From assembly GCA_037962975.1 (NCBI GenBank), contig CM075673.1, positions 159,174,667 through 159,238,666 on the forward strand: 64,000 bases of DNA, written 5' to 3'. A program made the translations under genes and the position numbers. The notes under the pieces were generated by a model. It made no database searches and was not told the DNA's origin. It saw only the letters and a program-made list of their open reading frames with translations. Origin of the DNA: Clitoria ternatea. Taxonomy: Eukaryota; Streptophyta; Magnoliopsida; Fabales; Fabaceae. Below, piece by piece: positions 42,264 to 55,569 of this stretch. How positions within the stretch are numbered: position 1 is the first letter of the stretch; each line of letters begins with the position of its first letter.

Positions 42264-44810
42264 TTTGTAAGATTTTAGAAGATTTTTATATATACAAAAG
42301 AAAACCAGTGGCTCATATCATTTCAGAAGTATATTACTAGGAACGCTTCCACACTTATTCTTGACTAAAACAGACACGTCTTTACTGCACGTTTCTACAG
42401 ACTTCTCCACACGACTCTCTTCCTTTACTATTGAAAATCTTGTCCTTCTTCATGTTGATCTTCTAGAATAATATAAATGAAACACACACAATATACACAA
42501 CACTAGAGGGGTGAGTACAATACTTTCAACCCTATAGGTATTCATGTAATGGGTAGCTAAGTATAATACATACAATATCCATCATTTGACAATCAATAAA
42601 ACACTTAACTCATATCATTATCATTCACACCGCAAATTAGTTAATGGTATGTAATGCATGAGTTATAAGTCTTATGCTTTCTTTTCCATTAATGTGTCAT
42701 CATGTCATCGTACGTCTACTAGGCAACACAATCATAATCATGCTAGAGTGCCCGAAATACACAAGTCTTCACAGTAAAAAGGGGTAAGGACATACAGTCT
42801 AAAAACATGGATCCATCACCACACATCGTGATCACTTCACAACTAGAACTGGCTCTCCACGGTCCTTAGTGACACTGTGCCAGTCAAAGTATATCAGGTT
42901 TGCCACGAGCTTCCCGGCTCCGAGCGCGACTCCAGGTCATTAGTTGTCTGACCCAGTTATACTCCTAAGATCTTAGCATACAGATCGGAACGAACATGCC
43001 CTCCAATGTACCCGTTATTGTGACTCTAATACCCAACATCCAATCCTCATACTCATAATGCATGTATAATGCAATGTCTTATCTTTCTCTTTGCTTAATT
43101 TATTATCTGGGGGGTTCTTGACTCATCGTCCCTTTGTCCTTTGTACGCAGGGCAGGATATATTATTCTAATTTAGAAGACTATACCAAACTCTATATTTA
43201 TAACTTGTAAAAATTTCATTTTTTTTTTGTCTTGGGAAAATATGACGTTATAAGTTCAAAATCATTGTGTATATCATGAAGGTAGTCTTTATCTAGTATA
43301 GGTACTCGTAAGTACATAGGATGTAATTTAGTGGAAATTTGATTTTTCCTTTCATTGCTAAATTAGAAGTAAGAAGTAAGGAAATATGATAGTTATAAAA
43401 CTTAAACTATTGAAATAAGTTTATCTCGTGCGGATATGTATAAGTACATAAATGTTGTTTAAGTAAAATAAATCTGAAAATTGTTATATGGGTTTTAAAC
43501 CAACATATCACTCAAAATTATATTCCTAGAATTAAATCTAGTTTCAAAATCTTAGTATTGAAAAATACTTGTAATTTAGAAAATATATTATCAAATTGTC
43601 ACTATTTACCTCACGTACTTTTTTACCAATGGTAAAAAATGTAGTGTTGTTGTATCTTCCACGATGGACTGGTTTCCTTTAGTGTTTAAACAAGAGACTT
43701 CAAAACAAATGGTTTTTAATTCTTTTCTAACCAGTTTAGTTCTGTAAAAACTTTTATTCAAAAAAAAGTTAAACGTTAAATGAACACATATTTGTCGAAA
43801 ACTTGTCTGTATTTTCTCTTAAAAACTACGATCTTAATGATTCAAAAGCCTAACTTGTATATTTTTCAAAAGTATACTTATTTTTGTATTAAAAGTTTAA
43901 AATTAGGTTAAAAATTAAAATTTCTTTATTTTATTTGTTTTGTTGAAATTTCACTAATAAATAGAATGTTTTTTGAACGTTCTAAAGGACAAAGCCTTCG
44001 ATTCGCGTGTCTCCTCCAATCTTTCACCAACTCGAGCAACAATCCCCTTCTTTCATACTAATCAATGAAATTACATTATTACAACTCTACTTCCATTTTC
44101 TTAATATGATAAAATATTCACGTTACGTTGAGAACCCGCAATGATACTTCTGCATCTTTCTCACTTTTTCATTATTCACAAAAGTAGTCCATCAATATTC
44201 ATACCAAATCAGTATCATAGGACATATCACACGTTACTCTAAATATCAAAGTCACAAATTAATTTAAGTAGCAATTTTACGTGATTAAGACGTTTTCTCA
44301 TCGTAATCACATGCAAAATGCATTATTTTCTAAACATCTACCAAGGCATCATCTAGAGCAGAATATGCTAAATACTCCATATTTTTCAAGATTTCACATA
44401 TTAAACATGACATGCAATGACAAAACAAAATTTTTCCTATATATTTTCACATGCAATTAAGAAGATCAGAAATGCAAATAAGTTTACCAGATAAACTAGG
44501 TTAGAAATAGAATTCTCAATGCATGTAAGCTAGCCAAGAGTGCATGTGATCAAAATTTTTCTCTCAGTGCCTAAAACTGAAAGTTTTTACGAAATCATTG
44601 TTCATTTGGAGTCAAGAAAGGAAACTTAGTTTTTAGGCACTAAGAACGGTATAGATCTTAGGGTGATCATTACCACTCAACACATGCAAATAATCCTAGA
44701 GAAAGATGAAAGAAATTCTCTCAACCTCAAGAAACTTAGACGTCTAAAGCGGAAGTGAACGGTTTCTTCTCATGATTTCCTTTCTCGGCTCATTTTCCAT
44801 TCTTAGTCGA
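42264..44810. other. LTR-like intergenic DNA left of the first CACTA element
   Basis: Contains text typical of large gypsy LTRs (GAGGGGTGAGTAC at about 42507, a GC-richer block at 42840-43000). Together with 49419-49921 and 56454-57428 (ending GGGATGTTACA at 57428) it may be one LTR split by two CACTA insertions, in minus orientation. The left boundary was not found, so this is tentative. Confidence 0.35.
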
Positions 44811-45544
44811 CACTACAACAGAAATGATAAAAGGATGCGGCACTTTTGTCTGCGGTTGAACGGAACCGCAGAAAATAAAACAAAATTTATACTAATGTCT
44901 GCGGTTCTAAAATGGAACCGCAGACAATAACAATTTAAGCCTTTCCTCTGTGGTGCAACTTCAAACGCTGACATTGTACGAGACTATAACCGCAGACAAA
45001 CAAACAAAATTTTAAATTAATAATAAAATATAATGGGCTTTATTGGCCCGAAACAACAAATCCTTAGCGTACATTTCTCTTCTCCCATGTTTTGGTATTT
45101 CTTCTCTTCTCAAACCCTTGTTTCTCTTATCACAGTTTCTCTCCCCGTCAACCTTTTTCTTTTTCTTCGGTGACTAATAGCTTCTCCTGCTTGTATTGGC
45201 TGCCTTTAACCTTTGTTGTGTTCACCGAGCACTACAAGATCACCCATGCCCTTGGTTTATGGTTAAAAAAGAGGGCCAAGGATGACGGTTTGCATTCTGA
45301 GAGCGTCTAAACTTCACGGCAAGGGAGAAACTTTGGCACGGTGCGTCATTTTGGTATAGATCGGAAGCGGGATTTGGTGCTTGGTTGGTGAATCCATCGA
45401 TCAAACAGAAAAGGAAGACACTTGGGCTCGTAGGTAACCTTTCTCCCTCAAGAACGTAGTTCGATTGTGTTCTGGCTGGGAAAACATGGTTGTCTCCTCT
45501 ACTTTTCTGTGTTTTCTTTTTTTTTCTAGGTCCTTGTTTCTAAG

Positions 45545-45960
45545 GATGATCTTCTGTGGGTGGGGGGTTGGGGTTTGGGTGGTGGTCGTTCCTGTTTCTG
45601 TGGGTGTGGTGTTGGGTTGTGGCGGTGGTGAGGCCATGGATTAGTCTCCGTTTCTGTAGGTGGTGGGGTTTGGGGTGTGGGTTACGGGTGGTGGTGGTGA
45701 GGCCATGGGTTGTGGCGGTGGTGAGGCTGTGGGTGGGTGGGTGAGTGAGGTCGTGGGTGGGTGACTCGGTTTAGCGTTACAAGTCGTGGGTGGGGGAAGG
45801 GGTGATGGGTGTGGGTGGAGGGAAAGGCTATGGGTAGTGGTTGGTTTAGGTTTATGGAGGGGATTTGGAGGTGATGGGTGGTGGGTGGGGGTGGTTTAGG
45901 GTGGTCGGGCATGGGTTTAGGGGGTTAGGGGGTCGGCGGGGTGAGGCTAGGGATGACAGA
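45545..45960 (+). repeat. G-rich GGTGGG/GTGGGT tract
   Basis: About 400 bp of the plus strand are dominated by GTGG, GGTGG and GTGGGTGGGTG units, strongly unlike the AT-rich surroundings. Many runs of three or more Gs are close enough to form G-quadruplexes. Probably grown by slippage inside the CACTA element. Confidence 0.85.
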
Positions 45961-46196
45961 GTATTGGTGTTATTTTTTTGTGTTAATGTATAGTGTTATT
46001 TTGTTGTGTTAATGTATGGATATGTAGTAGATAATGAATCTGTTGAAATATTTTAGTTACAGAGTAGGTGTTTTTTCATTAATTACATCTAATATCCCTT
46101 ATTTTCTCTACTTTATGTTAAAGCGTAGACTTTTGTTGTTAGAATCTAAGAACTTTAGATTCAGAGTAATGATAGCCTCTCTTTATTCTTGTACAG

Positions 46197-46275
46197 GCAG
46201 AAAAAGATGCTAAGAAAAGAGCTAGAGCAAAAGAATTAAAGAAGTTACATAAAAGTAAAAGAGAAGAAGGCTCAG
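46197..46275 (+). pseudogene. Captured exon of unknown gene in the CACTA element
   Basis: Between an acceptor (TTCTTGTACAG) and a donor (GGCTCAG, then GTACAT) lies a 79-bp open exon coding a Lys/Arg-rich stretch, AEKDAKKRARAKELKKLHKS. I do not recognise the parent gene. Confidence 0.5.
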
Positions 46276-47984
46276 GTACATCTTAATTGGTTTCAGTATT
46301 ATGTTAAATGATGACCTCACATTAGTTTTTTAGTGCTTAATTCTAAAAGCATTTTACTTTGGTTTTTAAACTGGAATTCAGTTTATTGTTTCATATATTT
46401 TTTTCTTATATAGTCTTTAATTATAGTGAATTCAATTTATTAGGTTCACTTTAAAGATTTGAGAGATATCTAGGTAGTGTTGAAATGATTGACTACAGTT
46501 AACACAGTACCTGCTCATTCAATTAACATTCCTCCGTTTGTCTCTTATCCTTTGGCCACTGAACTAACCATTATGCAATTATCTAACAAGACTCCAAAAC
46601 CTAAAATGACTGAAGTTTATGTGTGGAAAATGAGGAAGTGCAATGTACAGGATTAGATCCAGTCCAAGAAAGAGAGTATGAAAGTGAGACAGACTCCACA
46701 TGGTAACTAACTGCTAAGCCGTAATAAGGAGGAGAGTGGGGAATATATGTGGATGCAAGGGGTATAAGCTTAGGAAGTGTGAATTGGGAAGGTTAGCCAG
46801 GAATTAATCTGGAAACGTGGGAGAGATTAGGATACTCATTCTCCTTATTGGGTCATTTCCTTTCTTTGTATTCCATTTTGCAGAACCTAGGATCTTATGT
46901 CACTTTGATGCAGGTCTGAAGTTCATTGTTAACTACAGTCATTACAACAGAAATTGTAAAAGGTAACGCTAGTATTTATCTGCTGATGGGCTGAGATGAA
47001 TTCTTTTATTTGATTTTGGACGAATTAGATATATCAAACATTATTTTTTAAGGTTTTAATGTTGAGAACACTATTTTTTAAGGTTTTAATATTGAGAACA
47101 TACCTATTTATCTGCTTGTGTGTAACTTGATAGATGAGATCCCTTTTTCAACCTTATCTCTTGACGGATTTTAACCCGCGGGGGCCATTTTATCATCCTT
47201 ATAGCTGCTGTGAATGTAAACTTTAGAAAGAGGTAATGAGAAAGTAAGTATTATTATGATATATAATATGTAGAATGAGCCAATGTTGAAATTTTGTGAA
47301 AGTAGAATCAGGTATAATTCTATGTCCGTGTGCAGTCTGCAAGTCCATGGTACGCAGGTGGTTGTCAACTTTTTCATACCCGAAGGATCCAATATTCTGC
47401 TTGTTTCCCTCTTCAACACAATGCCCGTTGAGCTATTGCTATCATGAAATTCTGCCACACAGCATCATTTTTTAGCTGAATGGTACTCCTATTCCTTTCC
47501 TTTTCTCCAATCATTTACGTTTTTTATTTTAATAGATATTATCTAGTTTTTAAAAATTAAAATATAAATAAAGTGCTCCTAATTAAATTAACCTTAATTT
47601 GATGTGGTAACCTCTTTTTTAAAGTGATAAGGTGACTCACATAGTTAGACAATAAAAAAATGAGAAAAGAAAGAGAAGAGGTCGTCATTCTTCTGACAAT
47701 TGTAATTATTGATAAAAATCAGAATCAACAATATCTATCAAGTACTGTTGTGCAAGATTGGATTTAAAATGACGTGATTTTTTATGTACTCTTGGTGATC
47801 AACTAATCATTGTCGATTTTGTTATGTACTCTTGGCTCTTTCTCTTTTTTTAAAAAAATTCCTAATTTTTCTCCTGTATTTTTCACTTTTTTTTTATTAA
47901 GTCTTAGAAAAGATTTTGTGAGAAAAGCATGAACCCTCTCATGTTAGTCTATCTCAATTCTTAAATTATGTACTTCTACTTTCA

Positions 47985-48248
47985 GAAAATGGAAATGCCT
48001 ACTTTTGATCTTGAACCACAGATCTTTTGTAGAGTTGTCAATGTTCAGCTACTTGTGAGTACTTTAAGTATAATTCTGTGTCAACCCTTTTCTTAGATTG
48101 ACTTGTAATTGTCTTAATTCATGCAAAGTTGCATCCTTTTATTGGTTTTTTTTTTGGTTTAGTTTAATTGTCCTTTTCTTTCTATGGATAGGCCAATAAG
48201 GAGAATGATGAGGTTTACACACAGGTCACTTTGCTTCCACAGGAAGAG
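47985..48248 (+). pseudogene. Captured auxin response factor fragment (two exons)
   Basis: Exon 47985-48054 ends in PQIFCRVVNVQLL and, after an intron with GT/AG ends, exon 48192-48248 continues ANKENDEVYTQVTLLPQEE. Together this is the conserved segment just before and into the B3 DNA-binding domain of auxin response factors. By memory it is closest to the ARF3/ARF4 group, which is not certain. It covers a few percent of a full ARF, with its intron retained, so it is a DNA-level capture. Confidence 0.85.
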
Positions 48249-48348
48249 GTTAGTTTTTATTAGTCAGTATTTATATAAATAAATGCTGAAGAGTTCTTAT
48301 CTATTAGAATATATGAAAAATATCTCATAATCTGAAAATCTGCACCAG

Positions 48349-48465
48349 CATCTCCTTGACAGAGAGGTTGACCTCGAGGCTTTTTTGCAGAAGTACAAGA
48401 AGCTACGTACTACTTACCACAGGAAGACTCTCATACATCTTGTTGCTAAAACATCAACTATATGA
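48349..48465 (+). pseudogene. Captured VPS37 C-terminal exon
   Basis: After an acceptor (CTGCACCAG) the exon reads HLLDREVDLEAFLQKYKKLR and continues TTYHRKTLIHLVAKTSTI to a TGA stop. This is the C-terminal end of plant VPS37 (Modifier-of-rudimentary domain), a subunit of the ESCRT-I membrane-sorting complex. Only this last exon and probably some 3' UTR were taken. It sits 100 bp after the ARF fragment in the same orientation, so a chimeric transcript is possible. Confidence 0.8.
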
Positions 48466-50103
48466 CCATAACATATGAATGGAAAGAAAGTAACTCCTAG
48501 TTTTGGCGAGTTTGTATTTTATTTTTGGTTCATTATTGTCAACAGTTGTTGTTGGTCAAAGATACTTGCCACCAATACATAAAAGTTGTAGTCGTTGGGA
48601 TAGAGCCATCCATTATAAATGTGAATGTTTATATATGTGTAGCCTGAGATTGTTCATTGTTTATCGTACAAGTTAATCCTGTCTTGCTAGAGATCTAATA
48701 GAGTGTATGTGTAAAAAATGTATTAAGGTTTTACTTATGTTTAGGTACTTGAAACATTTTTTTTCAAGATTTATTCAAATTTTATTAGGTTGGCTTGTTG
48801 CTTGAGTGGAACTGGAAGCCTTTGTTATTTGAATTTATATCTGAATTATTGATGAGTCTTTTCTTTGACAACATTTTGAAAGTTACTGAAAAGTGTATTT
48901 TTATTTGTTGACTTGTTAGAGTTTTATTTTTCTCTTTCTTGCTATTGGAGATAAGTTTAATTTATTCATCTCATTTCCAATTAGTGTTAGATGCTAGCAA
49001 GACAAATTAGTGGGTTTGTTGGTTATGTTTTTTTGACTTGAGAATTTAAAGGTGTGGTGTATCCAAAAAAATATTTAATAAAGGTCTAGTAATTCAAAAA
49101 AATTGAAATTAAAAAAAAAGCATTGTCAGCGGTTACTAACTACAAACGCAGACAATGTTTTAACTATTGTCTGCGGTTCCAACCTACAACCGCAGACTTT
49201 GTTTGACTATTGTCAGCGGTTCCGCACTATAACCGCAGACATTGTTTAACTATTGTCAGCGGTTCCGCACTATAACCGCAGACAATACATAGCCAATGTC
49301 AGCGGTTTGACCGCTGACGTTGTTTTTAGTGCTATTAATAGCGCTTTCATTTTCTGCGCTTGTACCGCTGACAATAGCTGTAACGGAACCGCTGACAAAA
49401 GTATTTTTTGTAGTAGTGCGAGCATGCATGGGACCTTCATGGTGGCATTTGGTGGTTAAAAGTAACACTGTACAATGATGAAAATGGCGAGGAAAACATA
49501 AGGTTTTAAGAAGAATTGATGGTGGTGGTGTAAGGTTCATTGTACAATGGTTAAAGGTGGTATATGTGGATGTGAATGGTGGTTTACGGTGGTTAGATGA
49601 TATTGAGTTTAATGCTGGAAATGAGCAGAATGGCTTAGAAAGAAAGAGATAGAAATGAGAAAATTTTTGCTAAGTGGAGAAGGGCTTTATATTCATGGCC
49701 AAGAAAAGGAAAATATAAGGCAATGGCTTTTCTCCTTTATGGCTAGGCTTTCAAGGGAAAATGCATGGCTTAGGTGTTCTTTTTATAAAGTGCACTACTA
49801 GAATTTTAGAACCAAATTTAGATGGCATTTGGCTTGGCATTCACGTCAATGCTTGTAAGAAAATGAGGCATGGTTATGGTATTTCTTTTATAGGAGAATT
49901 GATAGGGAAAATTGAAACAAACACAACTAGAAAAAACTGATTTAGCCACCGAAATTTTCCGTGGCTAAACCCTAAAATTCGGTATTGAATTCTCTTAAAA
50001 AATCACCATATATCCTATACAACAATAACAAATATGCATTATTAGTTAGTTTGACAAAACAAAAATGAACAATTCAAGTACAAATTGAATTAAAGTTACT
50101 TAC

Positions 50104-52823
50104 TCTAAATATGGCTCAACTTTTTCACAATTTTGAAGAACATACAAGTGAGCCACTTGAAGGTCACGATCCTTAAGGAAACATTGTGTCTCTTTGCCCT
50201 TGGCACGACCAGGATAGTTAAAAATGGAAAGTTGAGGATAACTAGATGAACTTTCACCTATATCAAAATTTCGTTGAACACATGTTCTCCTTGTATCTAT
50301 TTCATCGGGAAAATAAAATGAAACAAAAGTGGATGTTTCTTCCACCAAATAGGCTTCACAAATGGAGCCCTCAACCCTAGCCTTGTTCTTAACTTTCTCT
50401 TTTAATGAACGTAAAGACCTAGTAAATGTGGAAATGAAAACATGTTAATCTGCATGTAAAATATGCAATATTCATAAACATATTTGTGTATGCAAGTTAC
50501 AAAATACCTTTTAAATGGATACATCCACCGATACTGCACTGGGCCACCAATTCGGGCTTCATAAGGTAGGTGAATAGGAAGATGCTCCATAGAATCAAAG
50601 AAGCTAGGAGGAAATATTTGTTCTAATTTACATAACAATATTGGGATGGCATCTTCCATCCCCTGAAGTACATCCTCACGTAATGTTATGCAAGTTAGTT
50701 CTCTAAAGAAATTGCTTAGCTCAACAAGAGGCTTCCAAATGGGTTTAGGTAAATACATCGAAAGCAACAGGGAGTAGACGTTGCATAAACACATGACAAT
50801 CATGACTTTTCAATCCATGTAATTTGGCTTCTTTCTTGTCAACACACCTTGACAAATTAGAAGCATAACCATCAGGCAACGTCAATTGTTTAACCCATTC
50901 ACATATAGCAATTTTTGAGCCTTTGTCAATGTGTATTTAGCTTTTGGTTTGAATATCTTCCCACCTCCAACATCTTTCAATTCCAAATCTTTTCTTGAAC
51001 ACAACACGGCCAAGTCTACTCGACTTTTGTTCGTGTCTTTGGTTTTTCCTTTAATATCCATGACAGTGTCAAAAATGTTCATGAACACGTTTCTTTCGGT
51101 ATGCATCACATCAATATTGTGTCGTAGCAAATGTGATTTCCAATATGGCAATTCCCAGAATATGCTTTTTTTGGTCCAATTATGCTCTTTCCCATAATTC
51201 GGTAACTTGTCCTCCTTTTTCTGCCATATGAAAGGAAAATCTACTATTCTTTGCCAAATTTCATTACCCGACAAGCGAGGTGGAGGAGGAGCTGTAACAA
51301 CACGGTTCTTACTAAATGCAGTTTTGTTCCTCCTGTAAGGATGATTTTCAGGCAAGAATTTACGATGACATGTCAAAGAAAGAAACTTTTCCGCTACTAG
51401 GAAGTGTGTCTGCATTTGACTGTTCCATGCATATTGGACAAGAGTGTCTACCTGTAGTTGACCATCCTGATAACATCCCATAAGCAGGAAAGTCATTTAT
51501 TGTCCACATTAGTGCAGCCTTCATCATGAAATTGTTCTTACATGACACATCATAAGTATTCACTCCTACATCCCATAGAGTCTTCAACTCCTCAATTAGG
51601 GGTTGCATGTAAACATCAATTTTAGCCTTTGGATTATCAAGATCGGGGACTAAAATCGTGAGAAACATTACCTCCTTTTTCATGTACATCTCAGGAGGTA
51701 AATTATAAGGAGTAAGAATAATCGGCCAACATGAGTATGTCTTACCATATTGCCCAAATGGGTTAAAACTATCAGAACACAATCCAAGCCTGACATTACG
51801 TGGATCTTTGGAAAAATTAGGATATGACTTGTCAAAATGCTTCCAAGCTTCTCCATCAGAAGGATGACACAACACACCTTCTTCCCTTCTATTGAGATAA
51901 TGCCAACGCATGTATTTGGCGGTGGCCATTGAAGCATATAGTCTTTGGAGTCGTGGAGTAATTGGGAAGTACCACATTTTTTTCACAGCAACTTTCTTAA
52001 CAACACCCCTCCGAGTTAATGTCTTAAATCGATCCTTTTGACAGTGGATACATTGACTGAAACTCTTATCTGCATATTCATTATAAAATATCATGCACCC
52101 ATCAATACAACAATCAATCTTAACATAGCCTAAACCCAACTTGGCCACGGACTTCTTTGCACGGTACAAGTTAACTGGCATTCTATTGTTCTTCGGTAGT
52201 GCATCACCCATGAAGCTCACCATACGATTAAAGCATCCTTCAGGCATATTGTAATCAGACTTTAGGCTTAAAGCAACTAGGGAGGCTGATAACTCTGAAT
52301 AATTTTCACAGTGTTCCCATAATGGTGCTTGTGCTGTAGCCAACATATCATAGAATTGTTGTGTCTCTGGATTGGGGTCTTCTTCAATATTTTGATCTCC
52401 CATATCATTAACTTGATGTTCAAAGACATGTTCTTCTAAGCGATGGCCTACTGATGGTCCAGCATGGTCCATCACCATTTGTTGAATTGGGTTGTAGTTT
52501 TCCCTGCTATCAATTACACCATAATAAAAGTTAGAGACAATAACAGGTCGAGGAGGTGGCAAAGTTTCACTGTGACATGACCAATAGTAGTAGTTATCCC
52601 TAAATCCTTTTTCCTGCAAGTGTACAATTACATCATCTGGCCATTGGAATTTCCTACAATCACACTTCTTGCACGGACACCTTAATTTGGGATATTGTTG
52701 GAAGCTTTCTTGTTTCGTTGCGAATTCAATGAATTCCAGTGTCCCTAACATAAATTCCTCAGTCACACGCCTATTTTCGTCAAGTCAATTATCCATCCAT
52801 TTTCGATTCCCAGGGACTTCCAT
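50104..52823 (-). pseudogene. CACTA (En/Spm-type) TNP2 transposase, inactivated
   Basis: The start codon at 52823 opens MEVPGNRKWMDN and is then broken by a TGA at 52787-52785 where RLDENR is expected. The N-terminal transposase-associated domain (CPCKKCDCRK, WSCHSE) is followed by Transposase_21 (YAMRWHYLNRREEG-like, SCWPIILTPYNLPPEMYMKK, TINDFPAYGMLSGWSTTGRH, HNIDVMHTERNVF). One frameshift lies near 51380 and a second near 50915, before LTLPDGYASNLSRCVDKKEA. A third lies near 50780, before the DUF4218 part (FFRELTCITLREDV, IGGPVQYRWMYPFKR). A last exon (50428-50104) ends at a splice donor with no following exon before the element's end, so the C-terminus is lost. Confidence 0.9.
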
Positions 52824-55569
52824 TTCTACATGAATTGTTAGATTAATATCATGTCAACAACAAAAAGTGAACATGATCATGTGATTAGATAACAAATGTA
52901 TTTTTATATGAATTGATAAACTAAACATCATACGTGCAATGACATAATAATTATTTATTCTAAAAACTAAATAACCAAATGTGATATAAGTTTGATTCCA
53001 TGATGTCACCTTAATCACAATAGCAATGATAGCTTCCTATTGAGCAAAGATCACAGCCACAGTCTTTGAAGAAGCTAGAATTAGAAGACCCGTTGTTAAT
53101 GGGTTACAATCAAAAGCTACAAGCACAACCAACATAAATAAAATATAATTAATAAAGCAATTTAACATTGCATAATAAAAGGAAATTGAAATAATGTAAA
53201 AAACTTCATTTCTTTTATGTGGTAGTATTTCAATTAAGTATCATTCATAGTTTAACATACAAGCATATATAGAACTATTAGAATCAATTAAGAAAGTTTG
53301 AGTAATCAGTGGAACCTAGTTCAACTATTAACTAATTCTAAAAATAAAATAAAATCTAGATGTATAACCTTAATAATGATTGAAAAATGAAAATAGTTTC
53401 CATGCTAAGTTGCTAGATATGGTTCCTTGAAATGTTTTACACTTGAGATTGGTTTCAATAATTATGTAAAATAAGTTCAGGTGCAAACCATGATGCCAGC
53501 AATAATGTTACGGTCTTCTCACATATATAGTGGATGGATAATAATTACATCTTAGACTATGTTTGGCACTATGACATTAATACAAATTAATAAATTGTAT
53601 AAAAAGGGACACATGCAAGGCAACGTCTAGTGTAGTAGTATTCAAGAGATTTTCTTTTAATACCAATTATTAAATCATACAAAAACATCTCTAATAAAAC
53701 ATGTAACAACGACAAATGGCACATCGAGGCATTAAAATTGCATTGGACAATATCAATTAATGGCAAATATATTATTCATATGAATTTTGACACATGCTAA
53801 ACGTTTTATCATAGATAACTGCAGCAATATATGGCCACGCCATTATAATAAGGGGCAATAAATAAATAATTGTTTCAACATCAGAGTTACATGTAAGTGT
53901 CATTGCTTTTGGTTTCTAAAAATGTCCACACAATTATAAGGGGAAATACACAATTGTTTTGACAAATTATAGATAAAAGAAAAGAAAATTATATACATTT
54001 TTGGCACTATTCTTTAATTCCACGGTATTTACCTCTATAAATGATGGCAATTGGCAGCTGTACCTATTTGTTTAATTGGACAAGCTAATCTACCCAACGC
54101 TAAAATTCAACTTAGAAGATACATGGTTGGAACAATATCTGGTGTTGGAAGATACATTTATTAAAGAATCAATGTATACCTTATCGGAAGAATATCTAGT
54201 GTTGAAACAGGGCAAAGTCGGTCACGTGAGTTGCAATTGCTATGAATCCAAGGATATATCATTCACTCACCAGCAATATAAGAACTAAAATGTTCCATCA
54301 AGCCAATTCACTAAACGAGAAAGAGACAAAAAAAACCCAAAAATTCAAAACTAAAATCATTACTTTATGGCTCCAAAACAAATAAGTAATTATTGTAATA
54401 TTAACAAAACCAACATGAAACCAAATCCACAACCCCTGTTCTTACCTGTTAAGAATAAATCCTGAGCATATCATCATGTAATATGAAAATTCATTTTTTT
54501 ACTTATAAATCCTGCACCAAAATATGAAAACCTGTATATTAACATAATAATTACAAAAAGTAAATCATCAATTAACATAATAATTTTCAAGTTTCTTATT
54601 ATTTTAAGCCAAAAAAAATTACAAGCATATTAAGTAAGCTTAACAAGAATGTGATACATCTAAACACATAGTTCAATCTAAGCTTGGAATACGTCAAATG
54701 ATCATCTAAACTCAGCTGAAAGCATATTAAGTAAGCTGGTCATTATTATTAAAAATTGAAATATGAACCATTTAATAAGCGCAAGTCCAGAGCATATCAA
54801 GTTCATTGAACTATGTCATCAAAGCATTTTCACAAACACCTGGTTTTCATAAAAGAGCACGGAATGCCCAATTGCTTTTTGAATTTTAACCCTTCCTAAA
54901 ATTTTAACAAATATCCTAGGCTAGTTAAGTGTTACGCTAACACCCTAAACTCATACAATCCATGTTCCAAAGTTTTGGTTTTAATAATAATCAATGACAA
55001 AGATTCCAAACTTCAACATGAAAGAAACCCAAATTAATATTGTTCAAGAAATATCATTTGAGTAGCTTTAAAAAAATTGAAATGGTTCAGGGATTTTTAG
55101 CAAGTACCTTTGTTCTCATTTGGGGGAGCTTCAAATTGTGAAGAGAAACGCAATACTAAAGCACGGAAAAGACAAGCATGCGGAAAGGGGAAAGACGGTG
55201 CTGTTATAATGCTCAAATATGAAACATGGAAATCGGAACGATTGGCTGACTAATTCGCATCAGAACAAAATGCTATTCATATTGGTGAGGTTTCTAAAAA
55301 TGGATTTAAGTTAAAATGGAATCGGTGGAAACACAGGATATGGGGCTTAGGGTTTTCTTTGGGGGGAAATTAAAAATACATTTTCACAGATGTGGGAAAT
55401 AGAATGAAAAAATATGTTAGTAAATTATATTTAATTAAATAACGTGAATGCCAACTTTTGATACAAACCTGCACTTAGTCTAGTGGTAATTGTCTCATGT
55501 TTACACTACGGTGGAACGGGTTCAAGCCTTGCGTATGTAATTTTTTGTTCGTTTTTAGTCTAAATGATT

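Larger units (their letters stand above)
44811..49418. mobile_element. Gene-capturing CACTA element, target duplication CGA
   Basis: It begins CACTACAACAGAAATG and ends TTTTTTGTAGTAGTG. CGA lies on both sides (44808-44810 and 49419-49421), the 3-bp duplication of CACTA elements. Subterminal arrays of TGTCTGCGGTT with its complement AACCGCAGAC occupy about 44840-45000 and 49118-49400. The 4.6-kb body has no transposase; it holds fragments of host genes with splice sites, including an auxin response factor and VPS37. A G-rich tract fills 45550-45950. Confidence 0.93.

Noticed and set aside
44560..44650. Local inverted repeat GTGCCTAAAACT / AGTTTTTAGGCAC
   Set aside because: Short, imperfect and with a 50-bp loop; common by chance in AT-rich LTR DNA.
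45682..45912. His/Pro-rich minus-strand frame
   Set aside because: Translation of the complement of the GGTGGG tract; composition only.
47171..47458. 95-codon minus-strand frame in the CACTA body
   Set aside because: No recognised protein and no splice context; may be part of a captured fragment but I cannot support it.
49253..49540. Open frames on both strands at the right end of the first CACTA element
   Set aside because: They are readings of the GTCAGCGG/CCGCTGAC subterminal repeats.
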